NCBI RefSeq assembly: GCF_030732845.1
Contig: NZ_JASHKA010000003.1
Span: 1 to 64,000, forward strand
Source: Roseibium sp. MMSF_3544
GTDB lineage: Bacteria > Pseudomonadota > Alphaproteobacteria > Rhizobiales > Stappiaceae
Reading direction: 5' to 3'
Length of the DNA: 64,000 bases
Below, piece after piece: positions 37,527 to 46,031 of this stretch. Position 1 is the stretch's first letter. Each line of letters starts with the position of its first letter. Position numbers and translations under genes: made by a program. The notes below the pieces were generated by a model. The model was not told the DNA's origin, ran no database searches, and saw only the letters and a program-made list of their open reading frames with translations.

Positions 37527-37579
37527 GAATTGTTCAAATAGTCTGCTCAATGTGGAGACCAAAGTTCGGAGAGCTTGGC

Positions 37580-40057
37580 GTGGAGGAACGGCCGCTTTCG
37601 CACATCCGGGTGCTCGATTTCGGGCATTATCTGGCAGGGCCGCTTGTCGGCATGATGCTCGCCGATCTCGGAGCTGAAGTGATCCGCATCGACCCTCCGG
37701 GCGGGCCGCGGTGGCAGGATCCGGCCTTTGATATGCTGTCGAGGGGAAAACGTGCCCTCACACTCGACCTCAAATCGGAAGAAGGCAGGCGAACCGCCCT
37801 GGCGATGGTGGCGCGTTCCGATGTCGTCATCGACAACTTCCGACCCGGCGTTATGGAGCGGCTCGGCCTGGCGCCGGAAAGGTTTCGAGACGTCAATCCG
37901 GCCATCATCTCCCTTTCCCTGCCCGGCTTTGCCTCCACCGATCCAGACCTCAGGGACATTGCAGCCTGGGAAGCGGTGATTGCGGCCCGGACCGGTCAAT
38001 TCACCGATATGGGGCTGAACCGCCGCCTGATGGGTATCAATCCATCCTTCACGCCGCTCGGACTGGCATCGGCTTATGGGGCCGCATTCGGTGCCATGTC
38101 CCTTCTTTTTGCGCTCTCTGCGCGTGAACGAACGGGTGGCGATCACATCGAAGTCCCGCTCGCATCGGCCCTCTTTGAAGGCCTCGTCTACAACTGCGAG
38201 CAGATCGAGAACTACCCCGACCGCTACAAGTCGCCACGTGAACTGGAGCTGGAGCGCCGTTCGGCACTCGGCTTGCCCAACAATCTGGATTTTGCTGAAC
38301 TTTCCGAATTTCTGGACCCGTTCTACCGCACCTATACCTGCGCGGATGGCCGAGGATTTTACGTCGTCGCCTGTTCGATCGTAACCCATCCACGTCGGGT
38401 TCTTGAAATCCTCGGCCTTCAGGATTTGTTGGAGAGCCTTCCGGACTTCGATGTCTATCTCGACCAGACGGAGTGGCCAGCCGACTGGGCACTTCGCAGC
38501 TATCCCGTCGGTACGAAGGACCGTGTCCGGATTTCCGAAGCCATGAAAGCGGCTTTCCTAACAAGGCCGTCCCATGAATGGGAAGAGCTTTTCGGTGCGG
38601 CAAAAGCCCCGGCGACCGCGCAGCGCAGCACCAGAGAATGGCTGCAGGACCCTCATGCATTGCAATCTGGTCTGGTTCTTGAGGTCGACGACCCGCGTCA
38701 TGGCCGGATGCGGCAAATGGGAAATGTGTGCTGGCTCGCCGGTGACAGCGCGGCCGCTGCCAAGCAGCCTGGTCCAGTGCCGGACATGTTTCGCCAGGAT
38801 TTGCCGGACCTGTTGCGCGAGCCCGTTCGGGGCAGCAAAGGTCTTCAGGACGGCGGATGGCTCGATGGCCTCAAGGTGCTTGATCTGACAAATGTCATTG
38901 CTGGGCCCACGATCGGCTCGACGATCGCACGCTTCGGGGCGGAGGTCACGCTTGTCCAACCGGTTTCGCCATCGGTCGACCCCTGGAATGCGGTCGTGTT
39001 CGGGTTGCAGGCCCATCGCGGCAAGAAAAGCATCCTCTTGAACCTGCGCACGCTGGAGGGGAAAGAGACGCTCTGGAAACTTGTCGCCGATGCCGACGTT
39101 GTCACCATGAACGGCACGGACGAGCAACGCCTCGCATTGGGCCTGAGTGAAGACAGGCTGCGCGATATCAATCCGCGACTGATCCTTGTTCAACTTGACG
39201 CTTTCGGAGCGCCGCTGCGCGGCCCGAAGTCGGATCATCTCGGCTATGACGATCTCGCTCAGGCAGCAACAGGAGTCATGACCCGCTTCGGCGGTGGACC
39301 GGAAACGCCGGAGGAGCATGCCCATTTTGGAACGATCGACGTGCTCGCCGGGTTCTGCGCGTGCGCGGCGCTCGGTGCCGCACTGGAACGGCTGCGGGTG
39401 ACCGGCAAAGGCAGCATTGCACGCGCGTCGCTCGCAGCGGCAGGTGAACTGATCCAGGCCCAGTTCATGTATGACTTCGCCGGCCGCAAACCCTTCGACG
39501 AACCCTCCGGGCGTCACGTCCGGGGTTGGGGACCGTTCTATCGCTGTTACAGAGCCTCAGACGGCTGGATGTTCTTTGCAGCGCCCACCTTGAAAGAACA
39601 CATCCTGCAGCATGTCCCCGAATTCGAAGGGCTTCACGTCGGAGATGAAGCGGCGCTCGAAGCTTCTTTTGCAGAGTGTTTCAGGGAACATCCGGTTGCT
39701 TTCTGGACAAGGCGGCTGGCCGGGACATCCGCCGCCATTGTCCCCCTCGGATCACTTCATTCGACCCGCGACAGCTCCCTCAAGATGGAGAGCGAAGGTG
39801 CGGTCGACCTGTCGAATGGGACGTTCTGCGCTGTTCGACACGACACCCATCCGATGGGTCGGTGGGTGGATCTGGTTGCGCCCAATGCCGTCCGGCCCGT
39901 TCGAGGTCGCATTACGGTCCCTGGGCCTGCGCCGAAATACGGCGCGGACACCCGCGAGATCTTGTCAGGTTTGGGGCTCGATCCGTCCGAGATCGAAGAC
40001 ATGCTTGCAACAGGTGCCGCAGGCGAGCGCTGGTCCGAAAAGTATCTGCCGGAATGA
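37580..40057 (+). CDS. Double-length CaiB/BaiF family CoA-transferase
   Basis: An 825-residue protein made of two tandem type III CoA-transferase halves (about 1-400 and 430-825), each opening with the family start (IRVLDFGHYLAGPLVG; LKVLDLTNVIAGPTIG). The catalytic Asp that forms the acyl anhydride in the family lies in a D-x-x-A-G context. It is kept in the second half (Asp587 in GTIDVLAG) but is Gly161 in the first. The GTG start at 37580 is chosen because GGAGAG lies 6 nt upstream, whereas the ATG at 37550 has no ribosome-binding site. It is followed after 4 nt by the DMFase-like gene and is divergent from the MttB operon. Confidence 0.87.
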   Translation: MEERPLSHIRVLDFGHYLAGPLVGMMLADLGAEVIRIDPPGGPRWQDPAFDMLSRGKRALTLDLKSEEGRRTALAMVARSDVVIDNFRPGVMERLGLAPERFRDVNPAIISLSLPGFASTDPDLRDIAAWEAVIAARTGQFTDMGLNRRLMGINPSFTPLGLASAYGAAFGAMSLLFALSARERTGGDHIEVPLASALFEGLVYNCEQIENYPDRYKSPRELELERRSALGLPNNLDFAELSEFLDPFYRTYTCADGRGFYVVACSIVTHPRRVLEILGLQDLLESLPDFDVYLDQTEWPADWALRSYPVGTKDRVRISEAMKAAFLTRPSHEWEELFGAAKAPATAQRSTREWLQDPHALQSGLVLEVDDPRHGRMRQMGNVCWLAGDSAAAAKQPGPVPDMFRQDLPDLLREPVRGSKGLQDGGWLDGLKVLDLTNVIAGPTIGSTIARFGAEVTLVQPVSPSVDPWNAVVFGLQAHRGKKSILLNLRTLEGKETLWKLVADADVVTMNGTDEQRLALGLSEDRLRDINPRLILVQLDAFGAPLRGPKSDHLGYDDLAQAATGVMTRFGGGPETPEEHAHFGTIDVLAGFCACAALGAALERLRVTGKGSIARASLAAAGELIQAQFMYDFAGRKPFDEPSGRHVRGWGPFYRCYRASDGWMFFAAPTLKEHILQHVPEFEGLHVGDEAALEASFAECFREHPVAFWTRRLAGTSAAIVPLGSLHSTRDSSLKMESEGAVDLSNGTFCAVRHDTHPMGRWVDLVAPNAVRPVRGRITVPGPAPKYGADTREILSGLGLDPSEIEDMLATGAAGERWSEKYLPE

Positions 40058-40061
40058 GGCC

Positions 40062-41717
40062 ATGACAGCAAGGTCGAAACACGGAGCCATCACCCCGAGG
40101 ACGCGAGCCAGAGCCCGCCACATTCTCGATCACTACTATATCGGCCCCGCGCGCGACCAAGACGTCTTGGAGATCTGGGGCTACACACCAAAAATGTCTT
40201 ATTTCCCCGGCGAACAGGTGGACCTTTGTGTTTCGACGACTGCCGCCGAATGGGACCTCGAAATCGGGCGCGACGGATCGGACTACGTTGCCTGCCTGGA
40301 AGAGTCCGGACTGGAGGGACAGCACCAGGACACGCCGGAAGATTGTTCGGTAACTGGTTGCGGCTGGCGACCTTCCTATTCCTTTGTGATCCCGCAGGAC
40401 TGGCGGCCTGGTGGTTATCTCGTGACGCTCCGCGCCCGCAGCGGTGAGGACCAGGTCGAAGAACATCACGTATTTCTTGTCCGCCAATCTCCCGAAACGG
40501 AGAAAGTTGCCTTCGTTCTTGTATGCGCCAGCAGCACCTGGCTTGCCTATAACTGCTGGGGCGGATCGAACCACTATGAGGGCATCACAGGCGAAAACGG
40601 CGATGCCTTTTCTCCGGTTCTGTCGACGCAGCGCCCCTGGAGCCGGGGCTTCTGCAAATTGCCCGAAGGTGCACCACGAGCCGTCCCCGAGCATCAACCC
40701 CGGCCCGGCGACATGGTGCGGTACCCCTATATGGAATGGGCTTATAGCTACGGATACTCAAAGAAATATGCGTCTGCCGGTTGGGCGAGCTACGAGCGGT
40801 ACTTCGCCCGTTGGGCGGATCAGGAAGGGTATGCGTTCGACTTTGTCACTCAGCACGATCTGCACGGGGATCCGGATCTCCTGAAAAGGTACAGATGCGC
40901 TGTCTTCGTTGGACACGACGAATACTGGAGCGCGGCGATGCGCGATGCTGTCGATGAATACGTTCGCGGGGGTGGCCGTGTTGCGCGGTTCGGTGGAAAT
41001 TTTCTCTGGCAGGTTCGTCTGGAAGACGAGGGACGCCGCCAGGTCTGCTACAAGTACGAGGCATCACAACGCGATCCGGTTGTTGGCACAGCCGATGCCC
41101 GCTTGACGACGGGCGCTTGGGAGTCCCCGGAAGTGAACCGGCCCGGTGCCCTGACATTCGGCGTCAACGGACTGCGGGGCATTTACGCCGAACTCGGCAA
41201 TTGCGCCGGAAATGGCGCCGCCGGGTTCACTGTTTACCGGCCCGAGCACTGGGCGTTCGCGGGAACCGGTCTTGGCTACGGCGACGTCCTCGGCGCCTCC
41301 AGCCGTATATTCGGATATGAAGTGGACGGCCTGGACTACAGGTTCGTTGATGGGCTTCCCTTCCCGGCTGGAACCGACGGCGCTGCACAGGAGATCGAAA
41401 TCCTGGCAATGGGGCTCGCCACCAACGTTGAATCCGACCGCGCAGTTTGGGGTGAGACCCTCTATATCGGCGCGAGCGACGCGGAATTCAGGGCCAAAAC
41501 GCTGTCTGGCGAAATAACACCCGAGACACTGGCAACAAGCTCCCGCGGAAGCGGGATGATGGTGTTCTGGCGCACCGGTTTGGGGGAAGTTTTCGCATCG
41601 GCGACTTGCGAATGGGTCATGGGGCTTCACCGCAAGGATCTGCAGGTTGAACAGGTTACGCGCAACGTTCTTGACCGATTTGGAGACGTAGGAGGAACAG
41701 GTGCCAACGTCGCCTGA
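40062..41717 (+). CDS. N,N-dimethylformamidase large-subunit-like hydrolase
   Basis: A 551-residue protein related to the beta (large) subunit of N,N-dimethylformamidase, a mononuclear-iron amidohydrolase that releases dimethylamine from formamides. The metal-site motif GHDEYWS is present (His285, Glu287), together with a tyrosine-rich PYMEWAYSYGYSKKY segment about 55 residues earlier that could give the Tyr ligands. An N-terminal beta-sandwich (about 25-150) precedes the catalytic part. No small subunit gene is seen. The ATG at 40062 follows the CoA-transferase stop by 4 nt, so the two are probably cotranslated. True substrate is unknown. Confidence 0.78.
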   Translation: MTARSKHGAITPRTRARARHILDHYYIGPARDQDVLEIWGYTPKMSYFPGEQVDLCVSTTAAEWDLEIGRDGSDYVACLEESGLEGQHQDTPEDCSVTGCGWRPSYSFVIPQDWRPGGYLVTLRARSGEDQVEEHHVFLVRQSPETEKVAFVLVCASSTWLAYNCWGGSNHYEGITGENGDAFSPVLSTQRPWSRGFCKLPEGAPRAVPEHQPRPGDMVRYPYMEWAYSYGYSKKYASAGWASYERYFARWADQEGYAFDFVTQHDLHGDPDLLKRYRCAVFVGHDEYWSAAMRDAVDEYVRGGGRVARFGGNFLWQVRLEDEGRRQVCYKYEASQRDPVVGTADARLTTGAWESPEVNRPGALTFGVNGLRGIYAELGNCAGNGAAGFTVYRPEHWAFAGTGLGYGDVLGASSRIFGYEVDGLDYRFVDGLPFPAGTDGAAQEIEILAMGLATNVESDRAVWGETLYIGASDAEFRAKTLSGEITPETLATSSRGSGMMVFWRTGLGEVFASATCEWVMGLHRKDLQVEQVTRNVLDRFGDVGGTGANVA

Positions 41718-42208
41718 TGGAGACTGCGCTGCAATGCAGCGGATGCAGCCAAGCAAATCGAAATTCAGACAACCAAAGAGGAGCAAAATTCACATAACGA
41801 ACAGCGCACTTTCTAGGGTCAGCCTATTAAGTTGCCTGCACCGTCCAGCGCAAAGCTTGGGGAGCTACTGTTTTAAAGGTTAAAAATTGTTAATTTCTGA
41901 CGCATTGCCAGATGTTGACTAAGTATTCAATAATATTGGCAGCATCCAATGAGCTCAGATGGCGGCTTGCTGCTCAAAAGTGAAGCAAATGGTCAAATTC
42001 TGTGCTGCAACGCAGAAAAATTGGAGTTAATCACGATCAAAAAATTGAAAGGAAGAATTTCGTCAAAAGGGTAGCGGAATCGGCACTGTTCGTGTTTTGC
42101 TGATTAAATGTCGCATATGAGCTTTGCAAATACCCGAAAAATGCTGAAGCTACATTTGGGAAAATCGCCGGTTCAATGTCCGGCAAAGAATCCAAAAGGG
42201 GAGTAAGT
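41718..42208. other. Intergenic region upstream of the ABC importer
   Basis: About 490 AT-rich bases between the DMFase-like gene and the solute-binding protein gene. No gene is supported. It likely holds a separate promoter for the importer; a TTGACT at 41934 and TAATAT nearby are too close together to be a standard promoter pair. Confidence 0.4.
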
Positions 42209-43819
42209 ATGACAAAATCCAAGAATCCGGAGTTACTCAATAACCTGGAGAAGGCCGCGCGCACGGGCGGCATCTCCAAGCGTGAATTCCTGCAGTATTC
42301 CATGCTTGCCGGTGTAACGGCCTCCACGGCAACCGGTCTTTGGACGTCCCAGGCAAAAGCGCAACCGAAACGTGGTGGCACATTCCGTTACGGCGTGCAC
42401 GACGGTAACTCGAGTGACAGCCACGATCCGGGTACGTATCAGAGCGTTTATTCCATCCAGCTCGCGCACACGCATCGCAGCTATCTGACCGAAATCACCG
42501 AGGAAAACGGCCTTGGCCCCGACATGGCTGTCGGCTGGGAAGCAAGCCCGGACGCGAAGACCTGGACCTTCGAACTGAACACAGATGCAACCTTCCATGA
42601 CGGTCGCAAGTTCACCGCCAACGACGCTGTTGCATCACTGAATTTCCACCGCGGTGAAAAGTCGACTTCCGCAGCGAAGGCGCTGCTCGACAGTGTTGTC
42701 GACATCAAGGCCGACGGTGACAAGCACGTCGTCATTGAACTCAGCCAGGGCTTCGCAGACCTTCCCTGGATCCTGACCGACTACCACCTGGTCATGCTGC
42801 CGGCGCGCGACGACGGCACGGTTGATTGGGAAAGCGGTGTCGGCGCTGGCCCTTACAAGATCGAGCAGAACGAATTCGGCATCGGCACCTCGCTGGTTCG
42901 TCACGACGGCTGGCACCGTGAAGGCGCCTGGTTCGACCGCGTCGACATGACCGTGCTGAACGACCCGAATGCCCGTCAGACGGCGCTTGTGACCGGCGAT
43001 GTCGACGCGATCTCTTCCGTCGACCTGAAAACCATGGCCCTTCTGCAGCGCCATCCGGATGTGGAACTCGACAACATTCCGTCTGGCTCCGCAATCACGC
43101 TGCCGATGTTCTGCGATGTTGCTCCGTTCGACAATGTGGACGTCCGCATGGCCCTGAAACTGGCGATCGACCGCGAGGAAATCGTCGAAAAGATCGTCTT
43201 CGGCACCGGCACGCCCGGCAACGACTTCCACGTCTCGCCGAACATGCCTTACTTCCCGGCTGACATTCCGCAGCGCACGTACGATCCGGAAAAAGCCAAG
43301 TGGCATCTGAAGCAGGCCGGCATGGAAAACCTCTCCGTCAGCCTGTCCGCCACGGACAGCGTGCTGCCGGGTGCGGTCGACATGGTCGTTCTTTACTCCG
43401 AACAGGCCAAGAAGGCTGGTATCGACCTCAAGCCGGTCCGTGAAGCAAGCGACGGTTACTGGTCGGATGTCTGGCTGAAGAAGCCGTTCGTCTTCGTGAA
43501 ATGGGGTGCACGTCCGACACCGGACAACATGTTCACCCTGGCCTACAAGGACGATGCCGCCTGGAACGAGTCGCATTGGAAGAACGCCCGCTTCAACGAG
43601 CTGCTGCTTCAGGCCAAAGCGGAACTCGACGAGACCCGCCGCGCAGAGATGTATCACGAAATGTGCACGCTCGCCCGCGACGACGGTGGCACCATCATCC
43701 CGATGTTCGTCAACTTCGTCTATGCACGGCGCAAGAACGTCAAGCACGGTCCTAGCGTGGCGGCTTCCTGGGAAACCGATGGTGCACGTGGAACGCACCG
43801 CTGGTGGTTCGAGGGCTAA
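42209..43819 (+). CDS. ABC importer substrate-binding protein (SBP_bac_5, Tat-like signal)
   Basis: A 536-residue periplasmic binding protein of the peptide/nickel/opine family (family 5). The N-terminus carries a Tat-like signal with Lys24-Arg25 in place of the double Arg (ISKREFLQYSMLAG) and a likely cleavage site after AKA (near 51). The mature protein opens KRGGTFRYGVHDG and has the family PDAKTWTFELN segment. The ATG at 42209 follows AGGGGAG at 6 nt. It is the first gene of an importer with two permeases and a fused ATPase. A terminator-like hairpin downstream would raise its level over the permeases. The ligand is unknown. Confidence 0.92.
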   Translation: MTKSKNPELLNNLEKAARTGGISKREFLQYSMLAGVTASTATGLWTSQAKAQPKRGGTFRYGVHDGNSSDSHDPGTYQSVYSIQLAHTHRSYLTEITEENGLGPDMAVGWEASPDAKTWTFELNTDATFHDGRKFTANDAVASLNFHRGEKSTSAAKALLDSVVDIKADGDKHVVIELSQGFADLPWILTDYHLVMLPARDDGTVDWESGVGAGPYKIEQNEFGIGTSLVRHDGWHREGAWFDRVDMTVLNDPNARQTALVTGDVDAISSVDLKTMALLQRHPDVELDNIPSGSAITLPMFCDVAPFDNVDVRMALKLAIDREEIVEKIVFGTGTPGNDFHVSPNMPYFPADIPQRTYDPEKAKWHLKQAGMENLSVSLSATDSVLPGAVDMVVLYSEQAKKAGIDLKPVREASDGYWSDVWLKKPFVFVKWGARPTPDNMFTLAYKDDAAWNESHWKNARFNELLLQAKAELDETRRAEMYHEMCTLARDDGGTIIPMFVNFVYARRKNVKHGPSVAASWETDGARGTHRWWFEG

Positions 43820-43827
43820 CCAGACAC

Positions 43828-43857
43828 AAGCGGCAGGTTCCGGCCTGCCGCTTTTTT
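43828..43857 (+). terminator. Attenuating hairpin after binding-protein gene
   Basis: Ten-base perfect stem (AAGCGGCAGG / CCTGCCGCTT), loop TTCCGG, then a T-run. It lies 8 nt after the binding-protein stop and within the importer operon, a common way to make binding protein exceed permease. Confidence 0.75.
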
Positions 43858-43999
43858 GCACCGGGACTGTCCCACGGGGCAGTTCCACCCAAAGTGTCGG
43901 GTTATTTTTCACAAGACAAACCAGGGATCACTTCCAGATCCGCGCCCGACACTCTTCCGGCCAATTGGGGTGCCGGGCGTCTTTATTCTGGAGGGACAA

Positions 44000-44956
44000 A
44001 TGGGGGACATCCTACAGCTGGTCCTAAAGAGACTTGGCTTAGGTTTGATCACGCTTTTGGTGATCTCATTCCTGATTTTCTTCGCAGTCGAGCTCCTGCC
44101 GGGCGATATTGCCCAAGCTGTTCTCGGACAGGCTGCAACACCTGAAACCGTCGCGGCATTGCGCGAAAAAATGGGTCTCGATCAACCCGCGCTCGTTCGG
44201 TATTTCCAATGGCTCGGCGGCGCAGTGACCGGTGACTTCGGCACCTCACTCATATCCGGGGAACGGGTGAGCGAGGCGATCAGCGACCGCTTCATCAACA
44301 CACTGTTTCTGGCGACCTACGCGGCCGTGATCGCGGTTCCGATATCGATCATACTCGGTGTTATCGTCGCGCTGCTTCGCAACACGATCTTTGACCGTGT
44401 CGCCAACGTCGTCACTCTGACATCCATCAGCTCCCCCGAGTTTTTCCTCGGCTACATTCTGATCCTCTACCTCGCCGTGAAAACCCAATACTTCCCGGCA
44501 ATCGCGAGCCTCAGCAGCGACATGAGTTTCGGCGAATTGCTTCACCGGACGTTCCTGCCGGCGCTCACGCTTGTTCTTGTCGTCACGGCACACATGATGC
44601 GCATGACGCGTGCCGCGATCATCAACCTTCTGGCTTCGCCCTATATCGAAATGGCGCGCCTGAAAGGGGTGCCGCCATGGAAAGTGATCGTGAAGCACGC
44701 GCTTCCCAATGCGTGGGCACCGATCATCAACGTTGTTGCCCTGAACCTTGCGTATCTGATCACGGGCGTGGTTCTGGTCGAGGTTGTTTTCGTCTATCCG
44801 GGTATCGGCCAGCTTCTGGTTGACGCCGTGTCCAAACGCGACTTCCCGATCGTCCAGGCGTGCTGTCTCATCTTCGCTGCAACCTTCATCCTGCTCAACC
44901 TTGCAGCGGATGTCGGAGCAATCCTCACTAACCCGCGTTTGCGTCATCCGAAGTGA
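44000..44956 (+). CDS. ABC importer permease (DppB type)
   Basis: A 318-residue inner-membrane permease with six helices, typical of DppB/OppB. It has an N-terminal LVLKRLGLGLITLLVIS helix and the cytoplasmic EAA loop (EMARLKGVPPWKVIVKHALPNA) contacting the ATPase. The ATG at 44000 has GGAGGG at 4-6 nt; an in-frame start 144 nt upstream would only add a non-homologous segment. Second gene of the importer. Confidence 0.93.
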   Translation: MGDILQLVLKRLGLGLITLLVISFLIFFAVELLPGDIAQAVLGQAATPETVAALREKMGLDQPALVRYFQWLGGAVTGDFGTSLISGERVSEAISDRFINTLFLATYAAVIAVPISIILGVIVALLRNTIFDRVANVVTLTSISSPEFFLGYILILYLAVKTQYFPAIASLSSDMSFGELLHRTFLPALTLVLVVTAHMMRMTRAAIINLLASPYIEMARLKGVPPWKVIVKHALPNAWAPIINVVALNLAYLITGVVLVEVVFVYPGIGQLLVDAVSKRDFPIVQACCLIFAATFILLNLAADVGAILTNPRLRHPK

Positions 44957-44966
44957 GGGCAGCGAT

Positions 44967-46031
44967 ATGAATTCATTCGTCATCGGATATTATGCGCTGC
45001 TAATCGGGGCTTCCTGCCTGGCTGCGTATTTCAAACAACGTCAGATCTTTCTGCTGATCTTCTCCCTCACCCTGGTGTCCTTTGTGACGGGGATCGTGGG
45101 CGGTGTTCCGGCGCTTCGGTTCATCACGATCGCAGCGGGTCTGCTCGCGCTTGCGGCCGGCGTTTCCTACGCCTTCCGCGAGTTCCTGATCATCATCACG
45201 CCGGAGGGTGTCGCCAAGGAACTGAGAACAGCGCCCTTGACCGCCGCATTCGGCATGTTCGTGATATTCACCTACGCCATTGCCGGTATCTTCGCGCCTG
45301 TCATCGCGCCATTCGGCGAAGCGGAAGTAATCTCTTCCGCCTTTGCACCTGCGGATGAGAACATGCTCCTTGGAGCCGACCAGCTCGGCCGCGACATGTT
45401 CAGTCGGATCATCTATGGCGCGCGAAACTCCGTCGGACTGGCGCTGACCGCAACCGGTCTCGCCTTTATTCTCGGAGCCTTCGCAGGCCTTATGGCTGCG
45501 ACGAAGGGCGGCTGGTTCGACCAGCTGATGGGCCGGGTCGCCGACGTTATCATGTCGGTTCCGTCTCTGATCTTCGCGCTTCTGATGCTGTCCATCTTCG
45601 GCACAAGCTTGGTTGTGATCGTCATCATCGTGGCCCTGATCTACTCGCCGCGCGTCTTCCGCCTGACCCGTGCGGTGGCGGGCAACGTCGTGGTGATGGA
45701 CTATATCGAGGCCGCGAAACTGCGCGGTGAAGGCAACTGGTACCTGATCCGAAAAGAAATCCTGCCGAACTCGACCGCTCCCCTGGTCGCTGAATTCGGC
45801 CTGGAATTCTGTTTCGTGTTCCTGCTGATTGCCGGCCTCTCCTTCCTCGGTCTCGGCATCCAGCCGCCAACCGCGGACTGGGGCTCGATGGTGCGCGAAA
45901 ACGCGACACTGATTTCATTTGGTGAACTGACACCGCTGATCCCGGCGGCCGCCATTGCGCTGCTGACGGTTGCGGTCAACTTCGTCGTCGACTGGATGCT
46001 GTTCCGGTCCTCCGGCCTGAAGGAGGTATGA
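44967..46031 (+). CDS. ABC importer permease (DppC type, N-terminally extended)
   Basis: A 354-residue permease of the DppC/OppC type. The EAA loop is EAAKLRGEGNWYLIRKEILP and the periplasmic motif GADQLGRDMFSRIIYGARNS is standard. It is longer than usual: about 75 N-terminal residues with two or three extra hydrophobic segments precede the normal first helix. Starts 10 nt after the DppB-type gene; its stop overlaps the ATPase start (ATGA). Confidence 0.92.
   Translation: MNSFVIGYYALLIGASCLAAYFKQRQIFLLIFSLTLVSFVTGIVGGVPALRFITIAAGLLALAAGVSYAFREFLIIITPEGVAKELRTAPLTAAFGMFVIFTYAIAGIFAPVIAPFGEAEVISSAFAPADENMLLGADQLGRDMFSRIIYGARNSVGLALTATGLAFILGAFAGLMAATKGGWFDQLMGRVADVIMSVPSLIFALLMLSIFGTSLVVIVIIVALIYSPRVFRLTRAVAGNVVVMDYIEAAKLRGEGNWYLIRKEILPNSTAPLVAEFGLEFCFVFLLIAGLSFLGLGIQPPTADWGSMVRENATLISFGELTPLIPAAAIALLTVAVNFVVDWMLFRSSGLKEV

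Noticed and set aside
42635..43912. 425-codon open frame opposite the ABC binding protein gene
   Set aside because: Shadow of the binding-protein coding sequence, without recognisable domain; the sense frame is clearly SBP family 5.
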